A stretch of DNA of 6,703 nucleotides, taken from contig WRKE01000206.1 in the NCBI GenBank assembly GCA_009778235.1, forward strand, positions 1 through 6,703, read 5' to 3'. The notes beneath the pieces are model-generated. The model was not told the DNA's origin. It was given only the letters and a program-made list of their open reading frames with translations, and made no database searches. The DNA is from Pseudomonadota bacterium (GTDB lineage Bacteria; Desulfobacterota; Desulfobulbia; Desulfobulbales; Desulfobulbaceae). The position numbers and the translations under genes are program-made. This document shows positions 5,550 through 6,703 of the stretch, one piece after another. Position 1 is the first letter of the stretch, and every line of letters starts with the position of its first letter.

Positions 5550-6703
5550 GGCTCAGAAAAAAGAGAGAGTTGGCGCATCGCGGGCTTTTTGCGCTGGACT
5601 TTCGGTGTAAGGACCGGGGAAAAGGCGTCGGCTGGCAACTCGTCCACAAACCGGGATGGCTGCCGGGCTTCGGCTGGCCCGCCATAGGGCGCGCGCGATC
5701 GGCACCAGCTGAGGGTCAGGCTGTCGATGGCCCTGGTGATGCCCACGTAAAAAAGGCGGCGCTCCTCTTCCAGATGACTTGGTTGCACCTCCGGCTCCAT
5801 CGAGGTCTGCGACGCCAGCGGCAGCAATCCCTCCTCACAACCGGCGATGAAGACCACAGGGAATTCCAGCCCCTTGGCGGCATGAAGCGTTGAGACGGTC
5901 ACTGCCTCGGCGCGCGGATCATAGAGCACGGAATCGCTGAAGCGGCGCAGATAGCCGGCAAACTCGGTGAGCGATCGGCCAAAGGTCAGGGCCTGTTGGC
6001 GCAACCGCTCGATGTCCGGCTGTTCCGGGTCAAGCTCGTAGCGGGCGATCAAGGCATCGAGCACCGCGGTTACCGGCTCGGTTTCTGCCAGGCTGCGCAT
6101 CTGCGCCAGTGTCCGGCGCAAGGATGCAAGCGCCGCGTCAAGGGGGCTGCCCAGGCAAGGTATTTCGGCCAGCCCGCCACCCTGCTCCCGCACCAACCGC
6201 CGCAACGCCATCCGCACCAGCTTGAGGCCCGCCTCACCCAGTCCCCGCTCTTGCCGTATCAATCCCAGCAGGTGTTCCACTTCGGCCAGACCCGCGATCA
6301 GCAGCATCCACCAATAGAGCGGGCGGCAGTCCCCCTTGGTGTAATAGGCCTCAAGATCAACCAGTTGAAAGGGAAGGCCCCGTTCGGTCAGCACCTTGCC
6401 GATCACCTCGGCCTGACGGCCGGTGCGGTAGAGGATGCCAATATCGCGCAGGCCAACCGCGCCAACGCCGGTGTGATCAAACTGCGAAAGGGTGCGGTGC
6501 GAGGTGCCGCCCAGGCGGATTTCGATCTGCCCGGCAATGAAGCGGGCCTCGTGCTCGGGCGTGGCGCATTCCTGGCGCTGGATGGTCCCCGGGCGGGAGG
6601 AGCAGGGGACCATCGTTGCCATCGGCAGCGGATGGAGATTGGAGGCGATCAGTTGCTCGGCCGCCCGGATGATGACTGGACCGCTGCGGTAGTTGCGGAC
6701 CAG
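5546..6703 (-). CDS. UvrD/Rep/PcrA-family superfamily 1 DNA helicase, C-terminal part (5' end outside window)
   Basis: The frame is open from the right edge to the TGA at 5548-5546, giving 385 visible residues. The N-terminal half with the Walker A and B motifs lies outside the window. The visible part starts inside motif IV (LVRNYRSG, residues 1-8) and continues with a segment around ILYRTGRQAEVIG (about 89-101). Motif V is STLHAAKGLEF (about 271-281) and motif VI is EEERRLFYVGITRA (about 312-325). The tail pattern PSRFVDELP matches the end of the helicase core in PcrA-like proteins. These enzymes are ATP-driven 3'-5' translocases acting in repair and replication restart. The ATG at 6622 is internal because the motif IV residues precede it. 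The last residues include QLSLF (5572-5558), a beta-clamp-binding consensus. It cannot be assigned to uvrD, rep or pcrA, or checked for an extra N-terminal domain, without the missing half. It overlaps the kinase start as ATGA. Confidence 0.93.
   Translation of the reverse strand: MVRNYRSGPVIIRAAEQLIASNLHPLPMATMVPCSSRPGTIQRQECATPEHEARFIAGQIEIRLGGTSHRTLSQFDHTGVGAVGLRDIGILYRTGRQAEVIGKVLTERGLPFQLVDLEAYYTKGDCRPLYWWMLLIAGLAEVEHLLGLIRQERGLGEAGLKLVRMALRRLVREQGGGLAEIPCLGSPLDAALASLRRTLAQMRSLAETEPVTAVLDALIARYELDPEQPDIERLRQQALTFGRSLTEFAGYLRRFSDSVLYDPRAEAVTVSTLHAAKGLEFPVVFIAGCEEGLLPLASQTSMEPEVQPSHLEEERRLFYVGITRAIDSLTLSWCRSRAPYGGPAEARQPSRFVDELPADAFSPVLTPKVQRKKPAMRQLSLFSEP

Overview
The window is GC-rich over most of its length and densely packed with genes. 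It reads as a chromosomal segment of a Gram-negative bacterium. The nnr plus CBS-domain gene pair and the style of the signalling proteins suggest a Desulfobacterota (former Deltaproteobacteria) lineage. That is an inference from protein character, not a database match. I see no RNA genes, mobile elements, CRISPR arrays or long repeats.

Left half, plus strand. Positions 1-357 hold the 3' end of a small four-helix membrane protein of the SMR/EamA type, closest by eye to ArnE/ArnF-like lipid-linked sugar flippases. It is followed by nnr (408-1994), a bifunctional NAD(P)HX epimerase/dehydratase with a strong ribosome binding site. A 151-residue protein with two CBS domains (2012-2467) lies 17 bases further on and is probably cotranscribed with nnr. 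GC content is about 48% in the first gene (counted by hand) and about 70% in sampled nnr lines, so the window probably crosses the edge of a differently composed gene cluster.

Right half, minus strand, read from right to left. The C-terminal part of a UvrD/Rep/PcrA-type helicase (5546-6703, cut by the window edge) ends in a beta-clamp-binding-like motif. Its stop codon overlaps the start of a hybrid histidine kinase (3843-5549) by ATGA. The kinase has a coiled coil, HisKA, HATPase, REC and HPt, but no sensor domain and no membrane segment. A 68-base AT-rich gap with a plausible promoter separates it from a REC-PAS-GGDEF diguanylate cyclase (2470-3774).

Together the last two genes encode every step of a His-Asp-His-Asp phosphorelay that could end in cyclic di-GMP synthesis, with all key residues intact. 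The plus- and minus-strand blocks converge with only 2 bases between stop codons at 2467/2470. All families here are known. I found no clearly new system. The most interesting points are the sensorless complete phosphorelay, its translational coupling to a helicase gene, and the helicase's clamp-binding tail.
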